Assembly (NCBI GenBank): GCA_016200765.1
Contig: JACQEC010000191.1
Location: 1 to 6,774 of the forward strand
Source: Chloroflexota bacterium
Lineage (GTDB): Bacteria; Chloroflexota; Anaerolineae; JACRMK01
Length of the DNA: 6,774 nt
Direction of reading: 5' to 3'
This document shows, piece by piece, positions 5,035 to 6,774 of this stretch. A program made the position numbers and the translations under genes. Under the pieces are notes generated by a model. It was not told the origin of the DNA, searched no databases, and saw only the letters and a program-made list of their open reading frames with translations. Positions within the stretch are counted from its first letter, which is position 1; every line of letters begins with the position of its first letter.

Positions 5035-5716
5035 TTCCGTAATTTTTCACGCACTTGACCACATAGCGCAAGTTGCGCTTGTTCATCGTCGCCGCCGCTT
5101 CAAACGCATGTTGCCAGCGTTCTGCGCCGGGGTACTCGGCAACCAGCACGCGCAGTTGGTCGCTGATCTTTTCGGTCAGGCCGCCGATTTCCTGCTCATA
5201 CAGTTTTGCCACCAGCGCCAACGCCGGGTTAGACCTCACCCCTGCCCCTCTCCCAGGTATGGGAGAGGGGTTTGGGGTGACGGCGCGCTCAACCTGATCT
5301 AACCGCGCAATAATCGCTTCGAGATAGCGCGGCGTCAGCGGCACCGCGGCCCCCGCCGAGTTGCGGGCCTCATGCAGGGCGGCCAGCACTGGGTTGATGC
5401 CATAGGTGCGGAAGATTTCGAGCAGGGCCAACATCTCCTCGTCGCCCAGCGTCGTCTGGGCCAGCCCGACGTAGGCCGCGACGAATTCCTCAAATTGGCT
5501 GTGCTCCAGCGGGCTGAATTCGGCGATCAGGCCCTGCACCGCGCGCGCCGCCAGCGATTCGGCGGTGCGCTCGGTCATATCCCACTTCTGGATGAGCGCG
5601 CGCACGGCCTGCTCGAACAGTTCATCCATGCTCTTGAATTCGCCCGCGTCAATCAGCCGGCGGGCGCGGTCAAGCAGAGGCTTGGGCAGGTGGGCGGTGG
5701 TGGTGAGTTTGCTCAT
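4877..5716 (-). CDS. DnaD-domain replication protein with RHH-like N-terminus
   Basis: This is a probable primosomal protein that works with the DnaC-like ATPase encoded next to it in loading the replicative helicase. Residues about 163-227 (NPALALVAKLYEQEIGGLTEKISDQL, then AFEAAATMNKRNLRYVVKCVKNYG) match the DnaD/DnaB second-domain pattern of LYE..IG.LT..I...L and a closing aromatic helix. Residues about 66-141 resemble a second, more diverged copy ending YLEAIIARLDQ. The first 45 residues (LPKPLLDRARRLIDAGEFKSMDELFEQAVRALI) look like a ribbon-helix-helix DNA-binding domain of the CopG/ParD kind. A proline/glycine-rich linker at 146-162 is encoded by a palindromic repeat. The C-terminus (from about 230) is highly charged. 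Its ATG lies in an ATGA overlap with the selB stop, so translation is coupled. The exact role is inferred from the family and neighbours. Confidence 0.85.
   Translation of the reverse strand: MSKLTTTAHLPKPLLDRARRLIDAGEFKSMDELFEQAVRALIQKWDMTERTAESLAARAVQGLIAEFSPLEHSQFEEFVAAYVGLAQTTLGDEEMLALLEIFRTYGINPVLAALHEARNSAGAAVPLTPRYLEAIIARLDQVERAVTPNPSPIPGRGAGVRSNPALALVAKLYEQEIGGLTEKISDQLRVLVAEYPGAERWQHAFEAAATMNKRNLRYVVKCVKNYGNDDVQHHEKATTSRGASKSERHRDTKRRRIKDYEDYWDEDFKTSQQKPSGGE
5231..5281. repeat. Palindromic repeat inserted in frame in the DnaD-domain gene
   Basis: An 11-bp perfect inner stem (5245-5255 with 5260-5270, loop GGTA) is flanked by a 7-bp outer stem (5236-5242 with 5274-5280). The 51 bp encode residues 146-162 (VTPNPSPIPGRGAGVRS), a length divisible by three that keeps the frame open. 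The CTCACCCC...CCCCTCTCCCA type of sequence resembles dispersed intergenic repeats seen in many bacterial genomes. It lies between the two DnaD-like segments, where a flexible insert would be tolerated. Confidence 0.75.
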
Positions 5717-6774
5717 CGTAAGACCCGCTCATCGCCGACGCGGCGCGTCAGCCGCACCTCGTCGAGATGCTCCATCAGGCCCAGCGCATACTTGCGGCTG
5801 GCGTTGAACATATCGCGCACCTGCGCCACCGTAATGCTGCCGTTCTGCGTCAGATGCGCGCGCACGCGCTCGACCATCTCCTGATACGCCTCGGCAGAGA
5901 AGATGACGCCCTCGTTGACCTTGACCAGACGCCCCTGCTCAATCAGCGCGCCCAGCACCTCCGCGCCGACCAGCGCCTCGCACTCGCCAATGGAGGGCGG
6001 CGCGAATTGACTGCGGCTGAACGCGGCCACGAGTTGCTTGATCTGTGCTTCCTGCGCCGGCGTAAAGACCACCTTATGCGAGATAAGCCGCAGGCTGGTC
6101 GGCGCGTCGGTGATCAGGTTCGCGCGCGCCGCCCGCGCGACGACCAGATCAAACAGGCGCGCGTTCAGACCGAGGCGGCTTTTCAATTCTTCGCGCGCCA
6201 TGCCCGCGCGCAGGGGATACTGGCGGTGATAGTCGCCGAGCCGTTCACGGATTTTCTCCAGCAGGGCGCGCCAACCCGCGCCGCTATAAAGCGCCCTCTC
6301 ATCCAACTGCACGGCCTGACCGCTTTCCAGCAGGGCCTTCAACGCCGCCGCGGCCGCCTCACGCGGCAGGTTGCTCTGTTTCAACAAGTCGTCCGCGCTC
6401 ATCGGCTCGGCGCGCGTCAGCACCTCCAGCAGGACTTCATCGGGCGTGCCATGCGCCAGCCGCTCCAAACGCTGGATGACCTCCGGGCGGAAGCGCCGGA
6501 CGCGCCGCGCTGGGTGCGCGTCCACGATGGAGCCGCCGCCGACCGTCATGCTGGGCGAGGGTTGGCGCACGATCAACCGGTCGTGCTTCGCCAGCGCGGC
6601 GGGGTCGTCCAGCACAAACTGCACCCAGCCGGTCTGGCCGGGCGCGAGCTCCTTGTCGCCCAGCAGGCGCGCGCGCGCCAGCGTCTGGAAGGCGCCGCTG
6701 TAAAACTCAAGCTCGGCATAGTGCTTGAGCGGCTGGGGCGCATCGTCGAGCCAGCGCAAGCGCACATCCACCAA
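5713..6774 (-). CDS. selB: SelB, selenocysteine elongation factor (C-terminal part)
   Basis: SelB is a GTPase that delivers selenocysteinyl-tRNA to the ribosome at UGA codons marked by a SECIS RNA hairpin. Only the last 353 residues are in the window. The frame is open to the right edge, so the GTPase domain lies outside and the TTG at the edge is not a credible start. Visible parts are the end of the EF-Tu-like beta-barrel domains (about residues 1-95, with RLIVRQPSPSMTVGGGSIVD), then the winged-helix repeats that bind SECIS RNA. These include QYPLRAGMAREELKSRLGL and the C-terminal block GSITVAQVRDMFNASRKYALGLMEHLDEVRLTRRVGDERVL, which is highly characteristic of SelB. The stop overlaps the start of the DnaD gene (ATGA). 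Its presence implies that the organism makes selenoproteins; none, and no tRNA-Sec, is in this window. Confidence 0.95.
   Translation of the reverse strand: MVDVRLRWLDDAPQPLKHYAELEFYSGAFQTLARARLLGDKELAPGQTGWVQFVLDDPAALAKHDRLIVRQPSPSMTVGGGSIVDAHPARRVRRFRPEVIQRLERLAHGTPDEVLLEVLTRAEPMSADDLLKQSNLPREAAAAALKALLESGQAVQLDERALYSGAGWRALLEKIRERLGDYHRQYPLRAGMAREELKSRLGLNARLFDLVVARAARANLITDAPTSLRLISHKVVFTPAQEAQIKQLVAAFSRSQFAPPSIGECEALVGAEVLGALIEQGRLVKVNEGVIFSAEAYQEMVERVRAHLTQNGSITVAQVRDMFNASRKYALGLMEHLDEVRLTRRVGDERVLR

Noticed and set aside
5231..5281. CRISPR repeat or terminator
   Set aside because: There is a single copy with no spacers, inside an open coding frame and without a T-run.
5713..6774. tRNA-Sec gene or SECIS-containing selenoprotein near selB
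   Set aside because: No tRNA-like cloverleaf or in-frame UGA within a recognisable redox protein was found in the window.

Overview
The window looks like bacterial chromosome of moderately high GC, probably from a Chloroflexota-like organism. That placement is an inference. It rests on a DnaD-domain gene and a zinc-ribbon DnaC-like helicase-loader gene in one operon behind selB, on the style of the RHS/YD-repeat proteins ('YYLHGDHLGSTSL'), and on several palindromic intergenic repeats. No rRNA, tRNA or other taxonomic marker is present. Every gene I can support is on the minus strand, so transcription runs from the right edge to the left.

Right part (4114-6774): a tightly packed run of housekeeping-type genes. 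It holds the C-terminal half of SelB (selenocysteine elongation factor, cut by the window edge), then a DnaD-domain replication protein with an RHH-like N-terminus joined to selB by an ATGA overlap, then a DnaC-like AAA+ ATPase with a DnaJ-like cysteine-rich zinc region. The DnaD/DnaC pair is what one expects of a replicative-helicase loading system. The DnaD gene carries a 51-bp palindromic repeat inserted in frame. The DnaC start is ambiguous and may hide a one-base indel. Next comes sodA (Mn-type superoxide dismutase) with its own strong sigma70-type promoter, whose -35 box overlaps the dnaC stop codon, and a perfect AGGAGG ribosome binding site.

Middle (753-3390): a lower-GC accessory island. 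It contains a small unknown ORF, a large nested palindrome that also looks like a minus-strand terminator, an orphan RHS C-terminal module and its neighbour, and a second RHS fragment. The orphan module starts abruptly at the GDHLGST motif and runs through the RHS core to DPTGH and a cytidine-deaminase-fold toxin tip (HAE...CxxC). The tip is split from the core by a +1 frameshift at an A-run. Eleven bases after the toxin stop is a DUF416/YjaG-like gene, by position the likely immunity protein. Farther on, the second RHS fragment ends just after the same GDHLGST motif. This appears to be a decaying or displaced polymorphic-toxin cassette without the large RHS shell.

Left part (5-752): an aquaporin/MIP-family channel with both NPA motifs, a good ribosome binding site and a TATAAT -10 box. 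Its predicted selectivity filter (His/Ile/Ala/Arg) resembles plant TIP-type channels rather than E. coli AqpZ.
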